Shown here one piece after another: positions 25,596-34,665 of a DNA stretch of 64,000 nt. This DNA comes from Bradyrhizobium sp. 186 (GTDB lineage Bacteria; Pseudomonadota; Alphaproteobacteria; Rhizobiales; Xanthobacteraceae): positions 2,108,001 through 2,172,000 of the forward strand of contig NZ_CP082164.1 in NCBI RefSeq assembly GCF_023101685.1, in the 5' to 3' direction. The stretch's first letter is position 1, and every line of letters starts with the position of its first letter. Under the pieces are notes generated by a model. That model searched no databases and was not told where the DNA came from. It was given only the letters and a program-made list of their open reading frames with translations. A program made the position numbers and the translations under genes.

Positions 25596-25667
25596 ATGGC
25601 CGGGCTTGTTCCGGCCATCCACGCATCACCACAATTGAAGAAGCACGTGGATGCCCGGGACAAGCCC
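25596..25667. repeat. Left part of a palindromic repeat split by an insertion
   Basis: GTCATGGCCGGGCTTGTTCC opens an inverted-repeat element, and a GTGGATGCCCGGGACAAG segment follows at 25648-25664. The repeat's natural end, CCCGGGCATGAC, is found only at 25931-25942. The element is therefore split by the insertion at 25668-25922. Confidence 0.75.
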
Positions 25668-25922
25668 ACGGCTGTCCGGTTCAGGCTTCGGCGTCAAAAA
25701 GCGAGTCGCTAGAGTCAATTAATGGCGTCGGGGCATAGCTGCGAATACTTGTTGTTCGCGAGAACACCGCAAATTTTCTTCATTGCGGACCTCAGCATAC
25801 TCCGCTGCGGGTCGCTCGGCTAAAACGAGAGCGCAAAAATCGTGAGTCGCATCAATGAATTTTGCGCTCATTACGAGTCGATGCGTCTCGTTGCAACCGT
25901 TTTGCCTGAACCGGACAGCCGT
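25668..25922. mobile_element. MITE-like 255-bp insertion with perfect terminal inverted repeats
   Basis: ACGGCTGTCCGGTTCAGGC (25668-25686) is perfectly inverted at 25904-25922. GGGACAAGCCC directly flanks both sides (25657-25667 and 25923-25933). Because the flanking bases are themselves partly complementary, the true terminal repeat may be 22 bp (beginning CCC) with a 5-bp ACAAG target duplication. The interior is AT-richer than its surroundings and codes for nothing. It has an internal inverted repeat GAGCGCAAAA/TTTTGCGCTC (25829-25838, 25860-25869). It interrupts a palindromic repeat. No transposase is encoded, so it would need one in trans. It accounts for the 376-bp gap after the sigma gene. 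Confidence 0.78.
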
Positions 25923-25962
25923 GGGACAAGCCCGGGCATGACGGAGCAAGCGGTCAGTACCG

Positions 25963-26826
25963 TCACTTCGACGCCACCGCCGTCCCCTCCGCCGGCAAGC
26001 TCGCCAGCAGCGCCTGCAATGTCGACAGCGTCGAATGATCCGCGACGCCATCGAGGCGCGCCGGGCGGAAGTGGCGCTGGAAGGCGGTGACGACTTCCAT
26101 GGTCGCGGCGTCGTATTTGCCGGTCAGCGGCACGCCATAGCCGTATCTGGCGAGCGCCTGCTGGAGGCTCAGCACCTCGTCGCGGATGGTGCCGAGCATC
26201 AGGCTCTCGCCGCGCACGACCGGCGCCGGCGTCACCCAATGGCCGACGCCGGAATTGGCCAGCGAATGCCACGGAAATTTCTCGCCAGGATCCTTCTTGC
26301 GCGCAGGTGACACGTCGGAATGGCCGAGGACCCGGTGCGCCGGCACCTTGCGGCGAAGCATGATGCCGCGGCACAGCGCAATCACGGCGGCGATCTGGCG
26401 CAGCGGATACTCGGGATAGCCCCAGTCATGGCCGCGATTGACGATCTCGATGCCGATCGAGCAGGAATTGATGTCGTCCTCGCCGGCCCAGGACGAGACG
26501 CCGGCGTGCCAGGCGCGCCTGGCCTCAGGCACGCATTGCACGATCCGGCCATCCTCCAGCACGACGTAGTGCGCCGACACCTCGGTGCCGGCCGAGCAGA
26601 GCCGCGCCAGCGCGCCCTCGACGTCGGGCATGCCGGTGTAGTGCAGCACGATCATGTCCGGGAGCCGTCCCTTGTTGCGGTCACCGTAGTTCGGCGAGGG
26701 GATGATGTCGGAGACGATCGATGAATCCGGATCGAACGTCCGCCCGCTCGCCGCGGTCTTGGGAACCGGGAGAACGCGCTGACGCTTCGAGTCGGGTCCA
26801 GGTGACGCGGGCGAACCGGGCGACAT
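25963..26826 (-). CDS. N-acetylmuramoyl-L-alanine amidase with peptidoglycan-binding domain
   Basis: A 287-aa enzyme with an N-terminal Amidase_2 (AmpD/AmiD) domain and a C-terminal PG_binding_1 domain. The zinc ligands are visible: His in MIVLHYTGM, His in RVLGHSDVSPARKKDPG with the paired acidic residue, and the WHAGVSSWAGEDDIN segment of the substrate groove. The binding domain (about residues 205-270) shows LQQALARYGYGVPLTGKYD, then VTAFQRHFRP. It would cut the amide bond between MurNAc and the stem peptide in muropeptides or the sacculus. No signal peptide is seen, so a cytosolic, AmpD-like recycling role is likely. A start four codons earlier (26838) is possible. Confidence 0.88.
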   Translation of the reverse strand: MSPGSPASPGPDSKRQRVLPVPKTAASGRTFDPDSSIVSDIIPSPNYGDRNKGRLPDMIVLHYTGMPDVEGALARLCSAGTEVSAHYVVLEDGRIVQCVPEARRAWHAGVSSWAGEDDINSCSIGIEIVNRGHDWGYPEYPLRQIAAVIALCRGIMLRRKVPAHRVLGHSDVSPARKKDPGEKFPWHSLANSGVGHWVTPAPVVRGESLMLGTIRDEVLSLQQALARYGYGVPLTGKYDAATMEVVTAFQRHFRPARLDGVADHSTLSTLQALLASLPAEGTAVASK

Positions 26827-26838
26827 GAGGCAGCTCAA

Positions 26839-27276
26839 ATCGGACGAGTGGAACTATGGGATGTTATGGCTCTCACTTTACTATTCCTTTACCCTCCCGC
26901 CCGCGCAATCGCGTGGGGCGGTTAACCGATGCATTTTGCGCCGTATGTGTGGATGAAGCATCACCGGCCGGCGACCTTTTCGACTTGTAAGGAGGCGATC
27001 AACGCTTTCTTAACGCTAAGGGCCGTTACTGAGAGATGAAGAGCCGACCCGCGTCCGGAGGCGGCCAAAGCGTTTTTGGCTCGAAATCCCATGGCTGCCC
27101 GACAAATTCCTCTGGGAACACTGGGTTTGCGGCCTGGGACGATCGGGCTCGGCAACCGTGCTGCACAGGGGTTGGGTCGTGGAACCGCCGCGACGCGGAA
27201 TCATTCGAGGCATTATGGGCTTGTTCGCCCCCGATTTCATCTGGACGTTCACTTGGGCGTTCGGCAGGCGTGGCGC
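26839..27276. other. Gap before the dcw cluster; no mraZ seen
   Basis: 438 bp between the divergent amidase and rsmH. No MraZ-like (AbrB-fold) reading frame is present on either strand, although mraZ normally leads the dcw cluster. GTTAACC at 26921-26927 and CTTAAC at 27009-27014 resemble CtrA half-sites. The main dcw promoter must lie here or in the 5' part of rsmH. Confidence 0.5.
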
Positions 27277-28266
27277 ATGAGTTCGGTTCCGCACATCCCC
27301 GTTCTTGGCCGCGAGGCGATCGCCCATCTCGCGCCGCGCGAGGGCGGCCTTTATGTCGACGCCACCTTCGGCGCCGGCGGCTACAGCCGTGCCATCCTCG
27401 ACGTGCCGGGAACCCGCCTGATTGCGATCGACCGCGACCGCACGGCGATCGCGGGCGGTTCTGAACTGGTCGAACAGTCCGCCGGCCGGCTGACGCTGGT
27501 CGAGGACCGCTTTTCAAATCTCGCCGAGGTCTGTGCGGCGCAGGGTGTCGACGCCGTCGACGGCGTCGTGTTGGATGTCGGCGTGTCCTCGATGCAACTC
27601 GATCAGGCCGGCCGCGGCTTCTCCTTCCGCCTCGACGGTCCGCTCGACATGCGGATGGGGCAGGTGGGGCCGACGGCGGCCGACGTGGTCGCGCGCGCCT
27701 CGGAAGCCGACCTCGCCGACATCATCTATCTCTTCGGCGAGGAGCGGCATTCGCGCCGCGTCGCCCGCGCCATTGTGGCGGACCGACAAGAGACGCCGTT
27801 CACGACGACGCGCTCGCTCGCCGATCTCGTCGCCAGGGTGGTCCGCTCAAAGCCCGGGGATATTCACCCCGCGACGCGGACGTTCCAGGCCCTGCGCATC
27901 TTCGTCAACGAAGAGCTCGAGGAACTTCAGACCGCGCTCGCCGCAGCGGAGCGCGTGCTGAGGCCCGGCGGACGGCTCGTGGTCGTCTCGTTCCATTCGC
28001 TGGAAGACCGCATCGTCAAGAATTTTCTCGTCGAACGTTCCAGGACCGGCGGCGGCTCGCGCCATCTGCCGGAAGTGGCGCAGGTTGCGCCGAGCTTCCA
28101 GCTCCTGACGCGGCGGCCGGTGATCGCCGGTGAGGACGAAGTTGCGAAGAACCCGCGCGCCCGTTCCGCCAAGCTCCGCGCCGCCGAGCGCACCGATGCG
28201 CCCGCGCATGACGACAGCGAGGTGTCGTCATGGCCGAAACTCTCCGACGTCATGAGAGGCGGCTAG
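27277..28266 (+). CDS. rsmH: 16S rRNA (cytosine1402-N4)-methyltransferase
   Basis: A 329-aa RsmH (MraW) enzyme that methylates N4 of C1402 in 16S rRNA, in the ribosomal P site, using [16 protein letters not shown] opens the protein, and the SAM motif [15 protein letters not shown] is near residue 28. IAIDRD, the catalytic-loop [20 protein letters not shown], and the C-terminal [22 protein letters not shown] are all present. The frame is open upstream of 27277, but that part is not RsmH-like, so the ATG just before [10 protein letters not shown] is used. It opens the dcw operon, 3 bp before ftsL. Confidence 0.95.
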   Translation: MSSVPHIPVLGREAIAHLAPREGGLYVDATFGAGGYSRAILDVPGTRLIAIDRDRTAIAGGSELVEQSAGRLTLVEDRFSNLAEVCAAQGVDAVDGVVLDVGVSSMQLDQAGRGFSFRLDGPLDMRMGQVGPTAADVVARASEADLADIIYLFGEERHSRRVARAIVADRQETPFTTTRSLADLVARVVRSKPGDIHPATRTFQALRIFVNEELEELQTALAAAERVLRPGGRLVVVSFHSLEDRIVKNFLVERSRTGGGSRHLPEVAQVAPSFQLLTRRPVIAGEDEVAKNPRARSAKLRAAERTDAPAHDDSEVSSWPKLSDVMRGG

Positions 28267-28269
28267 CGC

Positions 28270-28662
28270 ATGCGCTTCATCCACCTCCTCGTCATCGGCG
28301 CGCTGATCTTCGCGGCGGCCTATGTCTACCGGATCAAGATGGACTCCACGGCGCGCACCGAGAAGGTTCTGCGGCTGCATGCCGAGATCCGCGAGCAGCG
28401 CGACGCGATTGCGGCGCTGCGGTCCGAATGGGCCAAGCTCGATGCGCCCCTGCGCCTGCAGGGACTGTCCGAGCGGCATCTTCCGCTGAAGCCGGTCAAC
28501 GCGACGCAATATGATTCGCTCAAGAACCTGCCGGAGCGTCCGCCGCGCCTGTTCAGGCCGGGCGAGCCGGATCCGATCGGGTCCATGATCAACACCATCG
28601 AAGCCGCGAGCGATCCGGATACGGTGACGGGCTCGGTGCCTCAGCCCGAGGACAAGCAATGA
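28270..28662 (+). CDS. ftsL: Cell division protein FtsL
   Basis: A 130-aa bitopic divisome protein. A short cytoplasmic start leads to one membrane helix (residues 3-20: FIHLLVIGALIFAAAYVYRI). A periplasmic coiled coil follows (about residues 28-58, KVLRLHAEIREQRDAIAALR) and then a proline-rich tail. FtsL forms a complex with FtsB and FtsQ and activates FtsWI. Sequence conservation is low in this family, so position between rsmH and ftsI and the topology carry the call. Its stop overlaps the ftsI start by ATGA, implying coupled translation. Confidence 0.88.
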   Translation: MRFIHLLVIGALIFAAAYVYRIKMDSTARTEKVLRLHAEIREQRDAIAALRSEWAKLDAPLRLQGLSERHLPLKPVNATQYDSLKNLPERPPRLFRPGEPDPIGSMINTIEAASDPDTVTGSVPQPEDKQ

Positions 28663-30401
28663 GCGGTGCTGCTCCGGCCAAACCTGTTGAACCGTGGCGG
28701 CAGCGGCTGATCCGCAGCCTGCTCTACGGGCGCAACGTCGACCGCGCCGCGAAGGCGCGGGCGCGCGTCGGGCTGGCGATCCTCGCCTTCGCCGGGGTCT
28801 ACATCCTGATCGGCAGCCGGCTGGTGATGTTCGCGATCGGCGCCGACGCCCACAGCGCGCGGCGCGCCGCGGCGCAGGAAGTGGTCGCGACCGCGCGGCC
28901 CGACATCGTCGACCGCAACGGCGCGATCCTCGCAACCGACGTCAAGGCGGCGAGCCTGTTCGGTGAGCCGCGCCGCATCATCGACAAGGACGAGGCAATC
29001 GAGTTGCTCACCGCTACCGTGCCCGACCTCGACGAGGCCGAGGTGCGCGAGCGCCTGTCGGCGCGAAAGGGTTTTGTCTGGCTGAAGCGCGAGATCACGC
29101 CGAAGCAGCAGCAGGACATCCACAAGCTCGGCATTCCCGGCATCGGCTTCCTGCGCGAGAACAAGCGTGTCTATCCGACCGGCAACGAGGTCGCCCACCT
29201 CATCGGTCTCGTCAACATCGACAACCAGGGCATCGCCGGCATGGAGAAGTGGCTCGACAATAACGGGCTCGCCGATCTTCACCGCGCCGGCTTCGCCACC
29301 GACCGGCTGCAGAAGCCGATCGAGCTGTCGGTCGATCTGCGCGTCGAGCACGCGCTGCGCGACGAATTGCTCAAGGCCAAGGAAAAATTCCACGCCAAGG
29401 CCGCCTCGGGCATCATCTCCAACGTCAAGACCGGCGAAATCGTCGCGCTGGTTTCTCTGCCGGATTTCGATCCCAACAATCCCAAGGAAGCCCACGACCC
29501 CGATCGCATTAATCGTCTGACCACCGGCGTCTACGAAATGGGCTCGACCTTCAAGGCGTTCACGCTGGCGATGGCGCTTGATTCCGGCAAGATCAACCTG
29601 AACTCGTCGTGGGATGCACGGGGAAACCTGCACTATGGCAAGTTTACCATCCATGACAGTCACCAGCTCGGTCGTTTCATCAACACCAAGGAAGTCTTCA
29701 CCTACTCGTCCAATATCGGCGCCGCGCGGATCGCGCTCAGCCAGGGCGTCGAGGCGCACAAGACGTTCCTCGCCAAAATGGGTCAGTTGACGCGGCTGCG
29801 CACCGAGTTGCCGGAGAGCGCGGCTCCGCTGGTGCCACGCCGCTGGGGTGAGCTGAACACGGTCACCATCGCGTTCGGTCAGGGCCTGTCCGTGGCGCCT
29901 CTCCAGGCGGTGATGGGCATCAACGCCCTGGTGAACGGCGGCTACCTGATCCCGCCGACATTCATGAAGCGCAGCGAATCGGAAGCCACGGCGATGGCCA
30001 AGCGCGTGATCAAGCAGGAGACCAGTGACAAGATGCGGTACCTGATGCGGCTCAATGCCGAAATCGGTACCGCCAAGACCGCCGACGTCAAGGGCTACTA
30101 TGTCGGGGGCAAGACCGGTACGTCCGAGAAGGTCATCAATGGCCGCTATGCCAAGAAGCGGGTGCTCAATTCCTTCACCGCGATCATGCCCTCGGACGAT
30201 CCAAAGTATCAGATTCTGATCATGCTGGACGAACCGCAGGCGCTGCCCGAAACAAAAGGTTTCATCACCTCGGGCTGGAACGCAGTGCCCACGGGCGGCA
30301 AGGTGATCGAGCGGATCGCGCCGCTTTTGGGGGTCGAGCCTCGCTTCGATTTGCCGCCGTCCGACCGCCTTATTCTTGCAGCATCCAGGGCAACCCAGTA
30401 A
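28659..30401 (+). CDS. ftsI: Septal peptidoglycan transpeptidase (penicillin-binding protein 3)
   Basis: A 580-aa class B penicillin-binding protein that cross-links septal peptidoglycan in the periplasm. A membrane helix lies at about residues 38-60. The non-catalytic pedestal domain follows ([15 protein letters not shown], then [13 protein letters not shown]). The transpeptidase domain has the nucleophile motif S296-TFK, the SxN motif near residue 350 (YSSNIG), and the KTGT motif at 485. It is coupled to ftsL by a 4-base overlap. FtsW, its glycosyltransferase partner, is encoded 6 kb downstream in the same cluster. Confidence 0.95.
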   Translation: MSGAAPAKPVEPWRQRLIRSLLYGRNVDRAAKARARVGLAILAFAGVYILIGSRLVMFAIGADAHSARRAAAQEVVATARPDIVDRNGAILATDVKAASLFGEPRRIIDKDEAIELLTATVPDLDEAEVRERLSARKGFVWLKREITPKQQQDIHKLGIPGIGFLRENKRVYPTGNEVAHLIGLVNIDNQGIAGMEKWLDNNGLADLHRAGFATDRLQKPIELSVDLRVEHALRDELLKAKEKFHAKAASGIISNVKTGEIVALVSLPDFDPNNPKEAHDPDRINRLTTGVYEMGSTFKAFTLAMALDSGKINLNSSWDARGNLHYGKFTIHDSHQLGRFINTKEVFTYSSNIGAARIALSQGVEAHKTFLAKMGQLTRLRTELPESAAPLVPRRWGELNTVTIAFGQGLSVAPLQAVMGINALVNGGYLIPPTFMKRSESEATAMAKRVIKQETSDKMRYLMRLNAEIGTAKTADVKGYYVGGKTGTSEKVINGRYAKKRVLNSFTAIMPSDDPKYQILIMLDEPQALPETKGFITSGWNAVPTGGKVIERIAPLLGVEPRFDLPPSDRLILAASRATQ

Positions 30402-30450
30402 GGCGTATACTTCAGCGGCGCGAGCACTGCGCCAGCCAGACTGGAAGATC

Positions 30451-31908
30451 ATGAGACTTCGCGAACTCTTTAGCGATGACGCCACGCTCGATCCGGGCGC
30501 GCTCGACGTCGTGGTCGGAGGGCTCGCGCTCGACAGCCGCGCGGTCAGGCACGGCGACCTTTTCTTCGCACTCGCGGGCAGCAAGACCGACGGCGCGCGC
30601 TTCATCGATGCCGCGATTGCAGCGGGCGCGGTAGCGGTCGTTGGCGACCATGCGCCGGCCGGCTGCAAGGTGCCGTTCATCACTGTCGCCAATCCGCGCC
30701 GCGCACTGGCGCTGGCCGCGGCAAGGTTTTTTCCAGCGCAGCCCGCGACCATCGCGGCGGTGACCGGTACCAGCGGGAAGACCTCGGTCGCCGCATTCAC
30801 GCGGCAGATCTGGGAACGGCTGGGATATGTCTCCGCCAGCATCGGTACCATCGGCCTCGTCTCGCCCAAGCGTACCGTCTACGGCTCGCTGACGACGCCA
30901 GATCCGATCGCGCTGCATCGGCAATTGGATGAGATCGCAAACGACGGCGTCACGCATCTCGCCTTCGAGGCGTCTTCGCATGGGCTCGATCAATATCGCC
31001 TCGACGGCGTGCGCGTCTCGGCCGGCGGCTTCACCAATTTGTCGCGCGATCACATGGACTATCATCCGACCGTCGCGCAATACCTCGCGGCCAAGCTCAG
31101 GCTGTTCCGCGAACTGGTTCCACCGGATGGTGCGGCGGTGATCTCGGCCGATCATGATTGCTCGGCGGAAGCGATCGACGCCGCAAAGTCGCATGGCCTG
31201 CGCGTGATGGCGGTCGGCCACGATGGCGACGGTGCCGGTGAGGGCATTCGCCTCGCCGATGCCGAGGTTGACGGGTTTTCGCAGAAGCTCGCGCTCGAAC
31301 ATCGTGGCAAGCGGTTTGTGATCCGGCTGCCGCTGGTCGGCGAATTCCAGATCGAGAACGCGCTCGTGGCCGCCGGGCTTGCGATCGGCACCGGCAGCGA
31401 TGCAGCAAATGTGTTTGCCAGCCTCGAGCATCTCGAAGGCGCCAAGGGCCGGCTCGAACGCGTCGGCGAGCGCAACGGCGCGCCGATCTTTGTCGACTAC
31501 GCGCACAAGCCCGATGCGCTGGCGAAGGCGTTGCAGGCTTTGCGGCCTTACGCGAAACGCAGGTTGATCGTCGTGTTCGGCGCCGGCGGCGATCGCGATG
31601 CCGGCAAGCGTCCGATCATGGGCGAGATCGCGGCGGAGAACGCCGACGGCGTCATCATCACCGACGACAATCCGCGCAGCGAGAAGCCCGAGGCCATTCG
31701 CGCGGCGATCCTTGCGACCGCCAAGGGCGCCCGCGAAATCGGCGACCGCGCTGCGGCGATCCGCGCTGCGATCGAGGAACTGGAAGAGGGCGATGCGTTG
31801 CTCATCGCCGGCAAGGGACACGAGACCGGGCAGATCGTCGGCGACCAGGTGCTGCCCTTCAGTGATCATGAGGCGGTTGCCGCCGCATTAGCGTCGAGGG
31901 TTGCATGA
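30451..31908 (+). CDS. murE: UDP-MurNAc-tripeptide synthetase, meso-diaminopimelate adding
   Basis: A 485-aa ATP-dependent ligase that adds meso-diaminopimelate to UDP-MurNAc-L-Ala-D-Glu. The ATP-binding GTSGKTS is near residue 106, VAFEASSHGLDQYRLDGV contains the carbamylated-lysine-region signature, and VDYAHKPDAL is followed by VFGAGGDRDAGKR. The DDNPRSE motif near residue 408 is the DNPR signature for diaminopimelate rather than lysine. The frame is open from 30376, but the ATG at 30451 fits the family. It ends with a 4-base overlap with murF. Confidence 0.95.
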   Translation: MRLRELFSDDATLDPGALDVVVGGLALDSRAVRHGDLFFALAGSKTDGARFIDAAIAAGAVAVVGDHAPAGCKVPFITVANPRRALALAAARFFPAQPATIAAVTGTSGKTSVAAFTRQIWERLGYVSASIGTIGLVSPKRTVYGSLTTPDPIALHRQLDEIANDGVTHLAFEASSHGLDQYRLDGVRVSAGGFTNLSRDHMDYHPTVAQYLAAKLRLFRELVPPDGAAVISADHDCSAEAIDAAKSHGLRVMAVGHDGDGAGEGIRLADAEVDGFSQKLALEHRGKRFVIRLPLVGEFQIENALVAAGLAIGTGSDAANVFASLEHLEGAKGRLERVGERNGAPIFVDYAHKPDALAKALQALRPYAKRRLIVVFGAGGDRDAGKRPIMGEIAAENADGVIITDDNPRSEKPEAIRAAILATAKGAREIGDRAAAIRAAIEELEEGDALLIAGKGHETGQIVGDQVLPFSDHEAVAAALASRVA

Positions 31909-33284
31909 GCGCGCCACTATGGACAGTTGCCGAAGTGGCGCGCGCGCTGGGCGTGGCCGGATCATTTCCGGACACGGTAATCGACTTCGTCACCCAGGAC
32001 AGCCGTCTGGTGAAGCCGGGCTGCCTGTTCGTCGCGCTCAGCGGCACGCCGAGCGGCGGCTTCATCTCGGCCTTCGCCAGCGTGCGTGACGGCTGGGAGT
32101 TCGCGGACAAGGCAGAAGCCTCCGGTGCGGTTGCGATGATCGTGCCGCACGAGATCGCCGGCATCCGCATTCCGCAGATCGTCGTGAAGGACACGCTGAT
32201 CGACGGTCTCTGGGGCCTCGCACGTGCTGCACGCGCGCGCTTCAACGGTCCGGTGATCGGCCTCACCGGCAGCGCGGGCAAAACCAGCACCAAGGAGTTT
32301 CTCGCAGCCTATCCGAACGCCTATGCGAGCCCGTCGAGCTTCAACAATTTCTGGGGCGTGCCGCTGACGCTGTGCAATGCGCGGCCCGACGCCAGCCTCT
32401 GGGTCGTCGAGATGGGCATGAACCAGACCGGCGAGATCGCGCGGCTCAGTGAATTGACGCGGCCGACGGTTGCGCTCGTCGTCAACGTCCAGCCGGTGCA
32501 TCTGGAGAAGCTCGGTTCGCTCGAGGCGATCCGGCGCGAGAAGGTGTCGATCGCGCTCGGCCTGCCCTCGGGTGGCGTGCTGGTGCTGCCGGCCGGGATC
32601 GCCGCGCCCGACTGGAAGGGCAAGGTCGTGCGCTTCGGCGAAAATGCCGAGGTGCACGAGATCACGCACGCCCCGCACGGCGAGAGCTGGCAGGTCGTCG
32701 CTGGGATCGGCAAGAAGGAGCTCGCGTTCAGTCTGACCCCGGGTGCGCCGCACCGCGTTCAGAATGCGCTTGCCGCGCTCGCTTCGATCCTCGCCGCGAA
32801 GCTCGATCCCGCGACGCTTGCGATCAAGCTCGACCGGGTCGGCATCATGACCGGCCGCGGCGTCGAGCAGGTGGTCGGCGGCGTCACCGTGATCGACGAC
32901 AGTTTCAACGGCAATCCGGCCAGCGTGGCTGCTGCACTGCAAAGCCTCCAGGCGCGTCACATGAGCGGCGGCCGTCGCATTGCGGTGCTCGGCGACATGC
33001 TGGAACTGGGCGGCGACGCGCCGGTCTATCACACCGGCCTCGCCGAGCAGCTTGCGGGGATCGACGGCGTCTATTGCGTCGGGCCGCTGATGCGCCATCT
33101 CTACGATGTGCTGCCGGCCGGCAAGGGCCTCGGCTGGCACGACGACCCCGCCACGCTTAGGCCGAATGACGTCGCAAGCCTGCTGAAGGCAGGCGACGTC
33201 GTGGTTGTCAAGGGCAGCAAGAAGATGTTCTGGGTCAACAAGTTTGTGCCGGCCCTAGTGGCCGCCTTGCAGGCAAAGGCGTAA
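31905..33284 (+). CDS. murF: UDP-MurNAc-tripeptide--D-alanyl-D-alanine ligase
   Basis: A 459-aa Mur ligase that adds D-Ala-D-Ala to UDP-MurNAc-tripeptide in the cytoplasm. The substrate-binding region FVTQDSRLVKPGCLFVALSG opens the protein. The ATP site is GLTGSAGKTSTKEFL near residue 119, the metal-binding VVEMGMNQTGEI follows, and VIDDSFNGNPASVAAAL and VLGDMLELG mark the C-terminal domain. It is translationally coupled to murE. After its stop there are 165 bp without a gene before mraY, in which I see only a possible dyad. Confidence 0.95.
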   Translation: MSAPLWTVAEVARALGVAGSFPDTVIDFVTQDSRLVKPGCLFVALSGTPSGGFISAFASVRDGWEFADKAEASGAVAMIVPHEIAGIRIPQIVVKDTLIDGLWGLARAARARFNGPVIGLTGSAGKTSTKEFLAAYPNAYASPSSFNNFWGVPLTLCNARPDASLWVVEMGMNQTGEIARLSELTRPTVALVVNVQPVHLEKLGSLEAIRREKVSIALGLPSGGVLVLPAGIAAPDWKGKVVRFGENAEVHEITHAPHGESWQVVAGIGKKELAFSLTPGAPHRVQNALAALASILAAKLDPATLAIKLDRVGIMTGRGVEQVVGGVTVIDDSFNGNPASVAAALQSLQARHMSGGRRIAVLGDMLELGGDAPVYHTGLAEQLAGIDGVYCVGPLMRHLYDVLPAGKGLGWHDDPATLRPNDVASLLKAGDVVVVKGSKKMFWVNKFVPALVAALQAKA

Positions 33285-33449
33285 ACTGCTTGGAAAGCGC
33301 TGTTCCCGATCCCAACCATTGCGGCGCGAAGCTGTCCGGTTTCTTAGAGGTCGCCCGACCACTTGATGAAGACCCGCGAATGCGCGTGAGGCACGCCCGG
33401 CCGAGGCTAGGGCCTCGGCCGTGTGCAAAGGCGCCATAGGACCGTCTGA

Positions 33450-34553
33450 ATGTTTTACTGGCTGATCGAGCTCTCCAATACATTTCCGGGCTTTGGTGCG
33501 GTTCGCACCTTCCTCAACGTCTTCCGTTACATCACCTTCCGCACCGGCGGCGCCGTCGTCACTGGCGCGCTGTTCGTGTTCCTGTTCGGGCCCTGGATCA
33601 TCGATCACTTACGCATCCGGCAGGGCAAGGGCCAGCCGATCCGGGCCGATGGCCCGCAATCGCATCTCAGCAAGAAGGGCACGCCCACCATGGGCGGGCT
33701 GATGATCCTGTCCGGCCTTACGGTCGGCACGGTGCTGTGGGCCAATCCGCTCAACCCCTACGTCTGGATCGTGCTCGCGGTGACGCTCGGCTTCGGCTTC
33801 GTCGGCTTCTATGACGACTACCTCAAGGTGACCAAGCAGACCACGACCGGGTTCGGCGGCAAGCTTCGCCTGCTGATCGAGGCGGCTATCGCGCTGGCGG
33901 CCTGCTATGCGCTGGTGCGGCTGAACCGCGATCCCTCGTCAACCGCGCTTTCGATTCCCTTCCTCAAGGATACGGTGCTGCATTTCGGCTGGTTCTTCGT
34001 CGTCTTCGGCGCCTTCGTCATCGTCGGCGCCGGCAATGCGGTGAACCTCACCGACGGTCTCGATGGCCTTGCCATCGTGCCGGTGATGATCGCAACGGCG
34101 AGTTTTGCGATGATCGCCTACCTCGCCGGCAACGCGGTGTTCGCCGACTATCTCCAGATTAAATACGTCGCCGGCACCGGCGAACTGGCAGTGCTCTGCG
34201 GCGCGCTGCTCGGCGCCGGCCTCGGGTTCCTCTGGTTCAACGCGCCGCCGGCCTCGATCTTCATGGGCGACACCGGCTCGCTCGCGCTCGGCGGCATGCT
34301 CGGCGCGATCGCGGTCGCGGTGAAGCATGAGATCGTGCTCGCGGTAATCGGCGGCCTGTTCGTGCTCGAGGCGGTCTCCGTCATCGTTCAGGTCGTCTCG
34401 TTCAAGCTCACCGGCAAGCGCATTTTCAGGATGGCGCCGATCCATCACCATTTCGAGCAGCTCGGCTGGACCGAGCCGCAGATCGTGATCCGGTTCTGGA
34501 TCATCTCGGTGATGCTGGCGCTTGCCGGCCTGTCGACGCTGAAGCTGCGGTGA
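33450..34553 (+). CDS. mraY: Phospho-MurNAc-pentapeptide transferase (lipid I synthase)
   Basis: A 367-aa integral membrane enzyme with ten predicted helices. It transfers phospho-MurNAc-pentapeptide from UDP to undecaprenyl phosphate to make lipid I. Motifs in order: KKGTPTMGG near residue 72, the catalytic Asp pair in [12 protein letters not shown] near 116, [10 protein letters not shown] near 196, [12 protein letters not shown] near 269, and the C-terminal [22 protein letters not shown]. All catalytic residues are present. A perfect palindrome lies between its stop and the start of murD. Confidence 0.96.
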   Translation: MFYWLIELSNTFPGFGAVRTFLNVFRYITFRTGGAVVTGALFVFLFGPWIIDHLRIRQGKGQPIRADGPQSHLSKKGTPTMGGLMILSGLTVGTVLWANPLNPYVWIVLAVTLGFGFVGFYDDYLKVTKQTTTGFGGKLRLLIEAAIALAACYALVRLNRDPSSTALSIPFLKDTVLHFGWFFVVFGAFVIVGAGNAVNLTDGLDGLAIVPVMIATASFAMIAYLAGNAVFADYLQIKYVAGTGELAVLCGALLGAGLGFLWFNAPPASIFMGDTGSLALGGMLGAIAVAVKHEIVLAVIGGLFVLEAVSVIVQVVSFKLTGKRIFRMAPIHHHFEQLGWTEPQIVIRFWIISVMLALAGLSTLKLR

Positions 34554-34577
34554 TTGCGGTGGTGGCCGATGATTGCT

Positions 34578-34653
34578 GTCATTCCGCGGCTCGCGCAGCG
34601 AGAACCCGGAATCTCGATATTCCGGGTTCTCGCTGCGCGAGCCGCGGAATGAC
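34578..34653. repeat. Perfect 76-bp palindrome before murD
   Basis: Two perfect 35-bp arms, from GTCATTCCGCGGCTCGCGCA to its complement ending GCGGAATGAC, around a CTCGAT loop. It is a member of the GTCATTCC family and the most perfect copy seen here. It ends 12 bp before the GTG start of murD, so in the dcw mRNA it should form a very stable hairpin that reaches the ribosome site. Confidence 0.9.
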
Positions 34654-34665
34654 AGGGTTCAAATC

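Noticed and set aside
27113..27145. TGGG repeats upstream of rsmH that look like MraZ boxes
   Set aside because: The spacing is 9 and 13 bases, not the regular 10-base period of MraZ boxes, and no mraZ is seen.
28641..30869. 742-codon open frame on the minus strand
   Set aside because: Antisense to ftsI and murE, which are unmistakable. Long antisense frames are common in high-GC genes.
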